NCBI GenBank assembly: GCA_963682055.1
Contig: OY821746.1
Span: forward strand, 6,607,992-6,671,991
DNA: 64,000 bases
Source: Primula veris
Taxonomy: Eukaryota > Streptophyta > Magnoliopsida > Ericales > Primulaceae
Direction of reading: 5' to 3'
Part shown: positions 1-11,900 of the stretch, piece by piece
Position numbering within the stretch: position 1 is the stretch's first letter
Layout of the letters: the number at the start of each line of letters is the position of its first letter
Notes under the pieces: generated by a model
Databases searched by the model: none
What the model was told of the DNA's origin: nothing
The model's input: the letters and a program-made list of their open reading frames with translations, nothing else
Position numbers and translations under genes: made by a program

Positions 1-647
1 ATTTGTGTGGAATCGAAATCATCTTACAAATATTACCCCGTTCCATATTATATATTATATGTCCATTACGAATATGTTAACATATATTTTGGTCCAAAAT
101 CAGATTTTAAAAATTCACTGAAAAACTAAATTTTAAAAATCTGACTTTTTTAGATTTTTCAGCCTAAAAATTAGATTTTCAGAAGCTGAATAAACTGACT
201 TGTCAGACATCCATATATTTTTAAAATATTCTAAAATCCAAAAATACACTGAAAAAAATCTGTTGCATAATGAACCCTATGTGTATTTTGGAATCATTAT
301 TTTCGTAGTTGAGTTGCTGAAAAGGCAAATTTGAAAAAAAAAATACACAGTCAAATTTAATTTGAATATATAGTTCTTTTTCAAATTTATAATTTACCTA
401 TTTTTTTTAATCTCAAAATCTGCTCCCCTCATGGCCAAGTAAATTGGAAATATTGATTTATTATTAGGATACTATGTCTACGTGAACTCGTTACTAAAAT
501 ATCCATATCACCAACGAAAAAAACTACAAAACTACCCTTACACAATACTAAAAATACAAAAAGCCTTGTAACAAGACGTTACCAATACTATGAGTCTATG
601 TGGCGCAATGATTCAGCCATGCTGGGCATGTATATATATATATATGC

Positions 648-767
648 GAAATGATATATCGACACCTAAAAAAAACACAGTATGTTTACATTTTAATATA
701 AACATAGTGCGTTATGATTAAAATGTAAATATAATGCGTTTTTTTATGTGTCGATATATACTTTCTC
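648..767. repeat. Small foldback (MITE-like) element
   Basis: The left arm (about 648-695) and the right arm (about 718-767) are imperfect inverted repeats of nearly 50 bp. Both contain the core ATATCGACAC / GTGTCGATAT followed by an A-run and a TTTACATTTTA-like segment. The loop is about 22 bp. It encodes nothing and looks like a non-autonomous DNA element. Flanks are TA-rich, so no target duplication can be fixed. Confidence 0.55.
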
Positions 768-1442
768 GTATATGTAACTATATATATGCATGTATTTTTT
801 TTGTTGTCTGGTGCTGCTGAAACAGTGAAGGAATACAATATAAATTAACCCTGATTGGTTTTCACTTTTCATGATGCTTATTAAATTCTCCCCTTAACGA
901 CCGAATTATTTGTTTCCTGGTAAGTTTTCCGAAATTATTTTTCCACAATTGGTAATTTCTCCCTTGAATTTATTACTGCAATTACTGCCCTTTTTGTGTT
1001 ATAGTACATTATAATACATATCATGAGATAAACATATCATTGCCTGAGTTCTTGTATTGGTAATATTTAACAGTAAATAATTTATCACATGCTATCATAG
1101 AATAGATCCAGGATCCACTTAAATAGAAAGTACTGTATATAATAATACTAAAGTTAGTTACATATGGAGTAGTTCTACTTGAAAGAACAACATTGGAAGA
1201 GTTTTTTTTTTTTAATTATTCTCATCCATTCTTATTTTTTAACTTATTACCTAAAACAATTTAATTAAAAAAATACCATGGTGCTACCTTTTTTAGTCAA
1301 ATTGATTATGATGGCATAGAATAATCCGCTCACTTTTGTGATCATCGATATCTTTATTACAACTTATGCAACAAGTAGGTAACACAAGGTTTATATCTCT
1401 GTGTGCACTTTTATCTATCTATCAATCTATCTATCTATACAA

Positions 1443-1740
1443 ATCAGTGTTTTAAAAAGTGAAGTCTTAGCTAAAGCGTTTTTGTAAGAGATATGCTAAA
1501 AACGATAAAAAAAAAAAACGTAGGCTTTTAGCGGCCTAAAAAGCGGAAAACCAAGATTTTAAAGCTTTTTTAAAGTTTTGAATGGAGCTTTTATCAGGTC
1601 TCGGGTTTGAGTCTTGGGAATGCGGCTGGACTTAAATGCTCGTTAAGGAGAGCTTCATCCCTTGTGATTCTACCAGGCTCGAATCTGAATTAGTCGGGCC
1701 CCAGTGTGGTCTATGGTAACCCGATGGTTTAACCAAATAA
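1443..1740 (+). repeat. Composite dispersed repeat (MITE fragment plus SINE-like tail)
   Basis: The first part (1443-1580) begins CAGTGTTTTAAAAAG and closely resembles the element at 25220-25392 in RPS8 intron 4, including the block TAGCGGCC-AAAA-GCGGAAAA. The second part (about 1585-1740) is less AT-rich than its surroundings and includes GGGTTTGAGTC, which resembles a tRNA-type B box, then a T/A-rich end. It could be a tRNA-derived SINE tail or another transposon end. No tRNA cloverleaf can be folded by eye. Confidence 0.4.
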
Positions 1741-1924
1741 ATAAGTACTACAATTGTCTTGACTCTTAAGTTATTTTTTAATTATAGCTGCATGGTATTA
1801 GTTTTGTCAATTGCCAGTTACATTTTGTTTCTGTTTTATCATATGCACATTTGCTTAATTCCTAATTAGTATCCTTTTATTTTTTATACTTAGTACCCTT
1901 TTCATTCTTCATACTGTTTGGCAG

Positions 1925-4900
1925 GAAATGCACCTCTAGTTATTGCAAATGGTGGCTTTTCAGGGTTGTTCCCGGATTCTACTGAAATTGCATATAATTT
2001 TGCTGGACACGTTAGTGTTTCTGATGTGATATTATGGTGTGATGTACAGCTTTTAAAAGATCAAACTGGGATTTGTTTTCCTCGTCTCACTCTCGATAAT
2101 GCTTCAGATATATCAGATGTTTACAAAAACAGGACAAAGACATACTCGGTTAATGGAGAATCTATACAAGGGTATTTTCCTGTGGATTTTACTCTTGATG
2201 AATTGGGAAGAGTCTCAAGTAAGCTTACATGTTTAGAAAGTCTTCTAATGCAGTTTCTTATGAGTTTAGCTTATCTGTTGTTTTATGCAAGCATGACCTT
2301 GTTCTGCATTTATAGAACCATCCATCTATGGCTTTATAGTATCTATATAGTAGATATCACGTAATCATCTCAAGTGCCTAGTGAGGGAGGATATCCATTC
2401 TATTATTTTTAGTATTGTAACTTACTGTCAAATAGATTTTTTTCATGGGAAGTTTATCAAAAAACTCATAACCATGATTAGAAAGATAAGGCAGTTTAAA
2501 TTCCTTACGTTCCATCATTTGTTTATTTCAATTTTAATATTGCATACACATTCTTGTATATTTTCTGTTTATTTATTTTATTATTATTTTAAAGTGAAAT
2601 TGATTATGTTCTTATAGTCCTTCATATGGTTTAACCAGATTAGTCGGCTGAAATCTTATTCTAATTAATGAGCAATTAGATTCGGGACTTTAGGGCTCTG
2701 TGGGAAAAAAAGTTATTACAGGGACCAACTCTCTCTATTACTTTATATAACTATATATCCATCTCTTTCTCTCAAAAACATCTTCTGTTTATCGGTTTAT
2801 ACTGCTTAGTTTACAAGTTCATTTTCAAATCAATGGTTCACTATAAAGAAATTAATTAGATGAACAGATCAACTGATTTATGTTACCTCAATGAGAAGAA
2901 ATCACTAGTTTTAGACGTGCCATTTTTTCAAATTTTGATATGACTTTTGATTAAATTGTATACAGTAAGGCAAGGTATTTATACCCGTACTCAAGCGTTA
3001 AATAGTGGCACTTTCCCCGGGTTCCTCACTGTTGATTATGTGGCTCAGAAGTTGGCATCTCAGGGAATTTGGTTGAATATCCAGGTAAAACTTTTATACC
3101 AGGTTACAAACTTAAACTGACCCCATCTTTTCCTCCGAGCCTTATTTCTTTCCCTGATGTTTTTACAGCATGATGAATTTTACACCAAACAAAAGTTAAG
3201 TATGAGAAGCTTGGTACTGTCAACGTTCAAAACAACCATAATCAATTATATCTCTTCGCCCGAAGTGAACTTCTTAAGGAGTTTATTGTCCCGGAAACCC
3301 GTTACAACAAAACTTGTTTTCCGGTTTATGGGGAAAAACGAAGTCGAACCTTGCACAAATCAGAGCTATGGTTCTCTATTAGAGAATCTGACATTCATAA
3401 ATACGTTTGCCTCTGGGATATTGGTTCCTAAGTCTTACATATGGCCTGTTGATGAAAACTTATATCTATTGCCTCATTCATCAGTTGTCTCAGATGCTCA
3501 CCAAGCAAATCTTGAAGTATTTGCATCTGGTTTTGCAAATGATGCTGCTTTAGCCTATAATTTCAGTTATGATCCTTTAACCGAATCTTTATATTTTATC
3601 GACAATGGGAACTTTTCTGTGGATGGGCTTGTATCCGATTTTCCAGTAACTCCATCAGAGGCGATAGGTAAGCTTCCACTCTTCTCAGTTACAAGTTTCA
3701 ATTTCTTCCCAATATGAATTAGTAAATAAATTTCTGACATGCTCATTGGGCAACTGCATGATTTTCATCTGAAGCAAAAGAGCATACCGGTGAGAACCAA
3801 GTGTTATCCCTAAGATTGTTTTATACCAAAGCTGTGAGACTTGAAATATTTCTGCAAAAGTGAATGCTTCAGGTTGCAAAATAAGCCCATTCTCCTAGTT
3901 CTTTTTTGGATCATTTCTAATTGTGAAAAATTTATTTCTGTATCTCGTGCATATTCATCTTTTGCAAGAATCAGTTGATATATGGTGTGTATGACTAACT
4001 TACCCCCATAAAGAAGTATGTGTTACTACATTGTGAAAATATTGTAATTAATCTCCAACTTTATGCGGGGAATTGCAGGATGTTTCTCTCACATAGGTAA
4101 AAATGTACCAGCAGAAGGTATGCCGTCCTTGGTTTCACTCTGTCAAGATTTTTTTTTTAATATACTAATTTCCTTATTCGTGATTTATTTTTCTTTTTAT
4201 TTGTACTTGTTTTAGGAAAGTTTTTGGTTATCTCATCTGAAGGATCAAGCGGCGATTACCCTGGTTGCACAGATTTGGCTTACCAAAAAGCCATTTCAGA
4301 TGGTGTAGATGTCCTCGGTTGCCCCATTCAAATGTCAAAAGATGGAATACCATTTTGCTTAGGTTCTATGAATCTTCTAAGTAGCACAACAATCGCTAAT
4401 TCATTATTTAGTAACCGTACTATTTCTGTTCCGGAACTTGGGACTGGGATTTATACTTTCAGCCTAACATGGAGCCAGATTCAGAATTTGACTGGTAAAT
4501 ATGAGCTGCTATATGTAAAAATTGTAAAGCCAAAGAGATTATTAGTTCTGCTACTAGCATAGTCAATGGATGCATGAAATGCTTATATTTTTATATTTTT
4601 TTGTTTCTACTTTCCTCTGCAGCGGCTATATCAAATCCTTATGCAACCCATACATTGTATCGTAATCCAAAGTTTCGCAATGTGGGTAAATTTATGAAGC
4701 TATCTGAGTTTTTGATTCTTTCGGACAATGCCACTTCTATTTCTGGTACTTTAATCGGCATAGAGGTTCGTTGACTTTAGTTCTTGTTTGGATATAGGAC
4801 ATTTTACCAAAAACAAACAAACAAATAAACTATCATCTTAAATCAGCAACCAATTGTCATTTAAAGCTGTCAAGACTAAGTCTGGTATTTTCTGTGTTCA

Positions 4901-6330
4901 ACCTTGGCAAATTGTCTGGTTCTATGCACGAATTGGGAAAAAAGGGTGAGATTTTTAAAGCACTCCATAAAAATAGTTCTTTCTATAAAGAACCTTGTCC
5001 AAGGCTTTCTCCTTGTCATTTATTCTATTCACAGAATTGTCATTTCTTTTATTCCCATTCTTGTTAGCAGAATGCAGCTTACCTAGCGGAAAAGCAAGGA
5101 TTAAGTGTCGTGGATGCAGTTCTTGACGCCTTAAAGAAACCCCGTGGAAGAAAGAAGGTTATGATCCAGTCTTCTCACAGCTCGGTTCTTAAAAAGTTCG
5201 AAGGGAAAAACTACGAGCTTGTTTATAAGGTTAATGGGGCTATCCGAGATGTGGATAACCAGGCCATTACTGATATAAAAAAATTCGCGAAGTCTTTGGT
5301 TATAAGTAAGGGGTCTGTGTTACCTTACAGCAGTTCTTTTATCACTGATATGACAAATATTGTATCAAATCTACAAGCATTCAATATTTCGGTATATGTT
5401 GATGGTTTTAGAAATGAGTTTGTATCTCAAGCTTGGGACTTTTTCTCAGATCCAAGTGTCGAGATAAACACCTATGTACAGCTTGCAGAAATTGATGGTA
5501 TCATCACAGAATATCCTGCTACTGCTGCTAGATACAAGCGTAAGTTCAACTTTTAATTTAGTAATGCTGTGAGTACAGAATTCCCCATTTGAACATTTTT
5601 TCTTATTAATTGGCACCAATTTTGCTGTAACTAATTAATTTTTCCAATTCATCTTCTAGTTTTCTGCTCAAAGCAAGTAAGGTCTGGTGAGTCTTCCCTT
5701 TTCCCACACTAAATTTCCTGTGCAGTTCCAAGGGTTGGCTAAATAGATGTCGACAACCCACAATGAAAAACTACAATTTTTTTTTATAAAAAAATCCTTA
5801 TTCTTTTTGTACAAATCTAAAGAATATCCTTGTATTGCACTTCATTCCTAAACAATGGTTCGTTCTCTCATGAATAAACGAAATGAACCATAATCCAGGA
5901 TGCACCTATACTGATATCTGGACCATTTAAGGGTTGGAGCCAGAAAATCCTGGAACCGCGCCTCTAAAATTACAAATATTTATATAATGCTCAAGTAATT
6001 TCTTGGATTGCAGGGAACCGATGTCTAGGAATGGGGAGCAAGGTGCTGGATTACATGGGCACTATTAAGCCAGGGAGGCTATTGGAACTAATGGCTCCTA
6101 ATATGTTACCCCCATTTTTAGCTCCTGCACCTATCTTAACCAGTGGTCACGTTGCAGAGCCACCTCTGCCTTCGATAGCACAGAAATCCCCAAATTTGAC
6201 CACCGCTGCAGCTCCGCCGTTACTTCATGGGGAGGCAAAATACTTTGCATTCGTTTTCGTATACTGTTTCACTGTTCTCTCTTTGCAACTATTGCTCTCT
6301 TATGAACTTGACCTCTTCTGTATCACTTAG
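1925..6330 (+). CDS. GDPDL: Glycerophosphodiester phosphodiesterase-like GPI protein, copy 1 (5' exon not found)
   Basis: Exons 1925-2218, 2966-3084, 3169-3667, 4079-4117, 4216-4494, 4623-4765, 5071-5539 and 6014-6330 join in frame into 719 residues after a phase-1 junction. All borders are GT-AG and every intron phase equals that of copy 2 downstream. The product has two GDPD-like domains (starting at [14 protein letters not shown] and [14 protein letters not shown]), then a Pro-rich stretch and a hydrophobic C-terminus typical of a GPI-attachment signal. Family members (SHV3, SVL1) are plasma-membrane/cell-wall proteins needed for cellulose and wall organisation and root-hair growth; enzymatic activity is reported as weak and the canonical HRG of GDPDs is absent (NGG here). 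The signal-peptide exon is not visible, so the gene is either cut by the window edge or 5'-truncated. No premature stop was seen. Confidence 0.85.
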
Positions 6331-7059
6331 CTAAGTTTTTCCCCTATGTATTTATCTTGATATGTTACATGTTTACGTGTTTAGCAATGTGATGTCATCT
6401 ATGTACTGTTAACTGATATGAATCTGCAATAAGTACTACTAATTCATAAACCAGAATGATCAGAATAATTCAATTGTTTCATTCTGAGCTTCAAATCAGT
6501 GTAACTTGCCTATAGTATTCTTATCCCTATTTTTAGAACTTAAAATTACTAATACGTCTTGTACATACATGTGTAGTGGCCTGTAGGTGGTCCTGTTACA
6601 TTTGATGTTTACCTGCACTAACTAAAGTTGCTACCCAACATATTCTCAAATCACACCACTGTCCTTGTTTGATTTTATAAGCATAAAATAAAATAATGCA
6701 CTAATACTCATCTCGAGTTGTAAACAAGTTTGATTTTCCAGTTACAGAAATACTTTTAAAGTATACTTCGAATACGTCAAATGAGACTGCCTAATTTAGC
6801 AAAAAAAATTCAAAAATACCCCTATACTTTTTTATTAATTACAATAATATCATGGTCACATAAAAAAAATAAAAAATAACAACTAATAACACTATGTGTC
6901 CCTCTTTAACAACCAAATTTTTTTTTAAGTCTTATACTATTTTTTTTTGTATTATCCACGTATTTGTATCATAACTACACTTATTTTTTTATATTTTAAT
7001 TGCATTGCACGTCACACACGCAACGCGTGAGACACGATTATTAGTAAAATAAATATATA

Positions 7060-7359
7060 CTCCCTCGGTCCTTTTTTTCAAGTGTCTCCTTTAAAAATTA
7101 GGATTTTTTAATAGTTAAAAATTTGATATATAAACTACTTGCCCTTATTAAAAGAATAATTAAATTCATTTATGGTGATCGAATTTCTCATGAATGGTAA
7201 GTCTGTCACATTATTATGTTTATTTATTTTTATGTTAATATTATTTAAAGGGTAAAATAGTAAATTTATTAATTTTTAATTAATTAATTGAGAAAATAGA
7301 CACTTATTTTGAAACAGCTCAATAAAAAATAGTGAACACTTAAAAAGGAACGGTCCGAG
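7060..7359. mobile_element. Stowaway-type (Tc1/mariner) MITE
   Basis: The left end CTCCCTCGGTCC and the right end GGAACGGTCCGAG form terminal inverted repeats of the Stowaway class and are flanked by TA dinucleotides (7058-7059 and 7360-7361). The inner parts of the arms also pair (AAGTGTCT with GTGAACACTT). About 300 bp, no coding capacity. It belongs to the same family as the element at 9089-9326. Confidence 0.75.
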
Positions 7360-7849
7360 TATGTAATATGATCCACACGGCCACAATTTGTTTATAACTT
7401 GGAAGTGTTTCTTTCTATATATAAATAAATAAGCAAAAACATGCCTGTAGTAAATAAATAAAACAAAAAGTACATAAATAAAACTGTATAGCATTACTCG
7501 AAAGTTAATGGTGGGCTCATTCTGCAAATGCTTAGCCAAACATATTTCCACACCACTTATTTGTCTTCAATTGACACGACGATCTTTGTTTAGTAGTATA
7601 TTTTATTTATTTTTTCTAAGAAAAAAACACTTTCTAAAATAGACCGGAGAGCCCAATTATGTCCCGTTTGCGCGTTGTCTTCTATAGTTGAGGAATGTTT
7701 ATTGACTCACGAGTCAAGTCCATTTATCAAAAATATTTCAAATAGAAAATAGATATAAAAAAAAAAGGATAAGTAGCTGTTTTAAATATGTTCATATTCA
7801 TGCCGTGATTGTTTTTTTCTTAATTCTATTAATAATTATTTTTTCACCG

Positions 7850-8420
7850 AAAATATTATAAATTGTATCAAAATTATCAAAAATAAAAAAATTCTAAAGT
7901 TAATCAATCATATAGTTTAACATTTGAATTATATGATTAACTTTTAAAAAATTTACCTTCGATAATTTAAGTAATAATTTTTTTAACCGTTTTAGTATAA
8001 TACAATTAAAATGCAATGGGGGATGAGTATCAATAAATTTAAAATTTTAAGTAAAAACTAAAAACCATGATAAATGACACGGTATTTAATTCCTAAAAAG
8101 CGGAAAGGTACAAAATACAGGTTGTCACAATGAGATATAGCTAATAATTATTGCAAAAAAAAATGGGGCAGTCGAGGCTTGCTGTAATAAATACGTGGAA
8201 GTTAATCTCCACGTCTCCATTTAATTATTCATTACGAAACTATATGCAATTTTGATCGATTTTATAACTTATATTAAAATTATCGAAATAATTTTTATAT
8301 AAATCTAATCATAAAATTTAACATTTGAACTATATGATCAACTTTTGAAAAAAATTATTCCGATAATTTTGATACAAGTTATTATCCGGTCAAAACTGAT
8401 TAGATAGGAACGGAGTAAGT
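7850..8420. repeat. Related AT-rich foldback repeats
   Basis: Around 8246-8403 two arms of about 50 bp are inverted repeats (AAAATTATCGAAATAATT against the complement of AATTATTCCGATAATTTT). A sister copy lies at about 7855-7990, sharing the middle block TAACATTTGAA-TATATGAT-AACTTTT. Both look like members of one MITE family. No target duplication was established. Confidence 0.5.
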
Positions 8421-8744
8421 ATTAGCTTACATGTACCTCATTTAGTGAAAATTATGGAAATCAAAACCTGATCATATAATTCAAATATTAAAATTTATAA
8501 TTAAATTTTAAAATTAACAATTTGTTATAAGTAAATTAAAATTATATTTTAAAATTAAATGTAGACGGAGATAGTATAATATTAATATTCTGTGGGATAT
8601 AAGTCATATATAGCTGGTCACTCACTTACAGTCCACACCTTGCTCTCTCTATGTTTCCATAAAATAGGAAAAATAATAATAACACTAGTGTACTCCAGAT
8701 AATTAAAAGGGTGTAGGTGTTTTATATAATCATATTTTATAGTG

Positions 8745-8889
8745 ATGGAGAAAATGTGCAGGTTTTGGTCACTCTCAGTTGTAATTTACTTTGTATTATT
8801 ATTATTAGCATTATTAAATGTTGTTGCTGAGGGATCTGGAAGAAGAAGAAGCAACACTTCCAACCTTTGGCAAACACTTCATGGTTATT

Positions 8890-8940
<51 letters not shown>

Positions 8941-11900
8941 ATACCGGGCATTGTGTTGCTATGGAGTAGTATTATTTGTTTTTGTTTAGACTTTGCTATT
9001 TTAGAGCATGTTTCAAATGCAATTGACTCTTTGTACTAACGCACATTATTTTTTAGCCTCTTCCATTTTTGCTAACGAAAATATTATACTCCCTCCGTAG
9101 CTTTTTAACTGTCATCGATGTATTTCGGTAAATAGTAAGAGATATTATTAATTGCATTAGAAAGTTACAAATATAGCTCTAGTTTAAATTAAATAATTAT
9201 TATTGCCAATATTTGAGGATATTATAGGACTTTTATCATTTTTTTATTGATAAATTAGGAAAGCGGACACTTATTTTGGGACAAGCAAATATGAAATAGT
9301 GGACACTTATTTAGGGACGGAGGGAGTATGTTTTTTCTGTGTTATGGTTAAAATTTCTAAAAAAAAAATAGTGTCTCGGCCATGTCCAAATTTTGAAGAA
9401 GAAAAAATCTATCGAAAATTAGCCCCGCGTTTGAGTATCTTCATTCCTTCCCTGCATAAACGGAGAAACTAGGAGTTGGCTGACACGGGTACATCACCCC
9501 TGATTAAGAGAATACTAACTTTAACCATGTATTTTAGCGAACAAATACAGATTTTAGACTTTTATCACTCCGCATAATAAAATAAAAAAACTGGTTCCGC
9601 CACTTAATGAGACCCCCTTGTGTTGCCTACTAGATGTAAGTTATGCTTCACTTCGTTCGAAGCTATTCATATGACTTCGTATACAACTATATATATGCAT
9701 TGTTTGATTGCAATTTTAAGCTCATAATTTATTTATTTTTCAATTTTTTTTTACTATTTTCCTCATAAGTTGTAGACTTGGTAGTATTACATAAATCTGT
9801 TTGCTAGCTTAAAGATTGAGTTGCTTTAGAGTTTATACAGTGAAATTAGTACAAGTTTTTAATTTGAACAGCCAAGCGGCTAATTTGTTTAAGAAATGGC
9901 AGTGAAACAAGCCCTGAGTATATTTACATGCTTTATAATGAAAATGAACCCAAATTTTGGAATTTCTTTTTCTTAAATATTCCCGTGGAGAATTTATCTA
10001 GTTCAGAACAGACTTTGTTCTTGAAATAATAATTAGAGCTGCTTCCGAAAATCAGCCTTCCCCCCTATATAATACACGTTATTGTCTGTTTTGTGACTTT
10101 CGTCATCTGCGCGGTTTTATTATTATTACTACCTTTTTGTTATTTGTATATGAGATACATATGTCATCAGTTCATCACTCATCACCTAGGTCTATACATT
10201 AGCCTATAAGTTTTTCCCCCTTAGTGATATCACGATAGCTTAAAGCACTTATGCAGAATCTATTACCGATTTCATAGGGGATCATTAGATTATCTAATTG
10301 TGCTATAAGTGCTAGTAGTAACTTATTTCTCATGTATGACAACACATAAATAGTTTCTTCACTTGCCAGTTACCGTTGCTTTCTATTTTTATCTTTGGAT
10401 CAAATTAATTTATGCTTCTATTTCAATGTACTTATTATTGTTACAATTATGTCCACTTGTGAAGAACAATCACATACCAGCTCTTGCCTAGATATTTGTT
10501 CCAGAACCTTCTCTTCTCCTCTTCCTCTCTTGTATTTAATACTCCGTAATTCTGATTTTATGGTTCATTTCTTTTGTCAGGAAATGCACCTGTAGTCGTT
10601 GCAAATGGTGGCTTTTCAGGGTTGTTTCCGGATTCTAGTATAATTGCATATCGGTTCGCTCAATTAGTTACACCCGATGTGATATTCTGGTGTGATGTTC
10701 AACTTTCGAAGGATGAATATGGCATTTGTTTTCCTCGTCTCACTCTTGACAACGGTTCAGACATATCATTTATTTACCCAAACAGGACAAACACATACTC
10801 AGTTAATGGGGAATCCATACAAGGGTTTTTTCCCGTGGATTTTACTTCTGACGAATTGGCAAATGTCTCATGTAAGGTTTATAAAGTTTTCTAATGCAGT
10901 TTCTCTTGAATTAGCATATTTAACCGGCGTTATTCTGCAATCACTACTAAACCATCCATCAATGGATTTAAGGTATCTGGATAGTTAAAGAACATACTTA
11001 TATCGAACATTTTCTTTGACCGAGCAGATCCATTTTTTTTTATAATTTTGTTACTTAGCAAAACTAATTTCTATATGGAATTTAAAGGACGTACCTGTAC
11101 TGGTTTTATTTTCTTCATGCTGTTAGATGGTTGTTTTCATTATGATGTATACTCTTAGTCTCTTATGAACATAAATTTCTTGTTTTTTAAAATGAGCATT
11201 TTTTTTTTAAATTTCGATTTGTTTTTGTTGTAATTTTCATTCGTAAGGCTAAAGCAGACATTGAGAGTTACTTGGATCAAGTTTGATCTGTAATTGACTA
11301 GATACTAGACTCGGGCCGTCAGGGTCCACCTGGAAAAGTTGCAATAGTCTATAAGTTAATTACCTAACACTCTCTTTCTTAAATTATACTATTTGTTTAT
11401 TGATTCATGATACATGTTTTATTAGAAGGTTTCGTCATCAAACCAATAGTTCATTACTTTCTTCTGTGACGTTTGTTGGATGAATTGATTGATTTACTTT
11501 CTTTTATGTCGGCTAAGAAGAATTAATCACAGTTTCGGATGTGCCATTCTTAAGATACCCTGACCATCTGATGTGACATTATATAATTTTTATCCAGTAA
11601 TACGAAGTATATCATCCCGTTCTGACTTGTTAGATCCTGGCAATCCCCCCTCTATTCTTACCGTGAATGATGTGGTTCAGTTGACACCACAGGGATTGTG
11701 GTTGAATGTCCAGGTAAAACCTTTAAGCTAAGTTGCAAGTCACTTTACAGAGATCCGATGACATATTGCACTTAAAGTAATTCATTTCTTTTATGCTTCT
11801 GCAGCATGATGGATTTTACACCAAACAAAAACTGAGTATGAGAAGCTTTGTTCTGTCTATGCTCAAAACTACCATAATTAATTATATCTCTTCACCCGAA

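Larger units (their letters stand above)
1..1924. other. Non-coding flank / probable intron 1 of first GDPDL gene
   Basis: AT-rich sequence with no exon that I can support. If the first GDPDL gene has the same structure as the second, its signal-peptide exon should lie roughly 1.7 kb before position 1925, i.e. near or beyond the left edge. I searched this stretch for an ATG followed by a hydrophobic segment ending in a phase-1 GT donor and found none. It holds a small foldback element (648-767), an ATCT microsatellite near 1412-1438 and a composite dispersed repeat (1443-1740). Confidence 0.5.
6331..8744. other. Intergenic region between the tandem GDPDL genes
   Basis: No coding exon seen. 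It contains the 3' UTR of copy 1, a Stowaway-type MITE (7060-7359), and two or three related AT-rich foldback repeats (7850-8420). The open frames here are short and low-complexity. Confidence 0.6.

Noticed and set aside
1590..1700. tRNA gene suggested by GGGTTTGAGTC
   Set aside because: No acceptor stem, anticodon arm or A box can be placed at the right distance; treated as SINE-like.
2381..2617. 78-codon frame in GDPDL copy 1 intron 2
   Set aside because: Wholly inside an intron whose borders are fixed by conserved exons; AT-driven Phe/Ile/Tyr composition.
5659..5683. Possible micro-exon in the last intron of GDPDL copy 1 (TAG before TTTTCTGCTC, then GTAAGG/GTGAGT)
   Set aside because: Joining 5539 directly to 6014 restores the conserved RYKRNRCLG and equals copy 2; the extra piece would break it.
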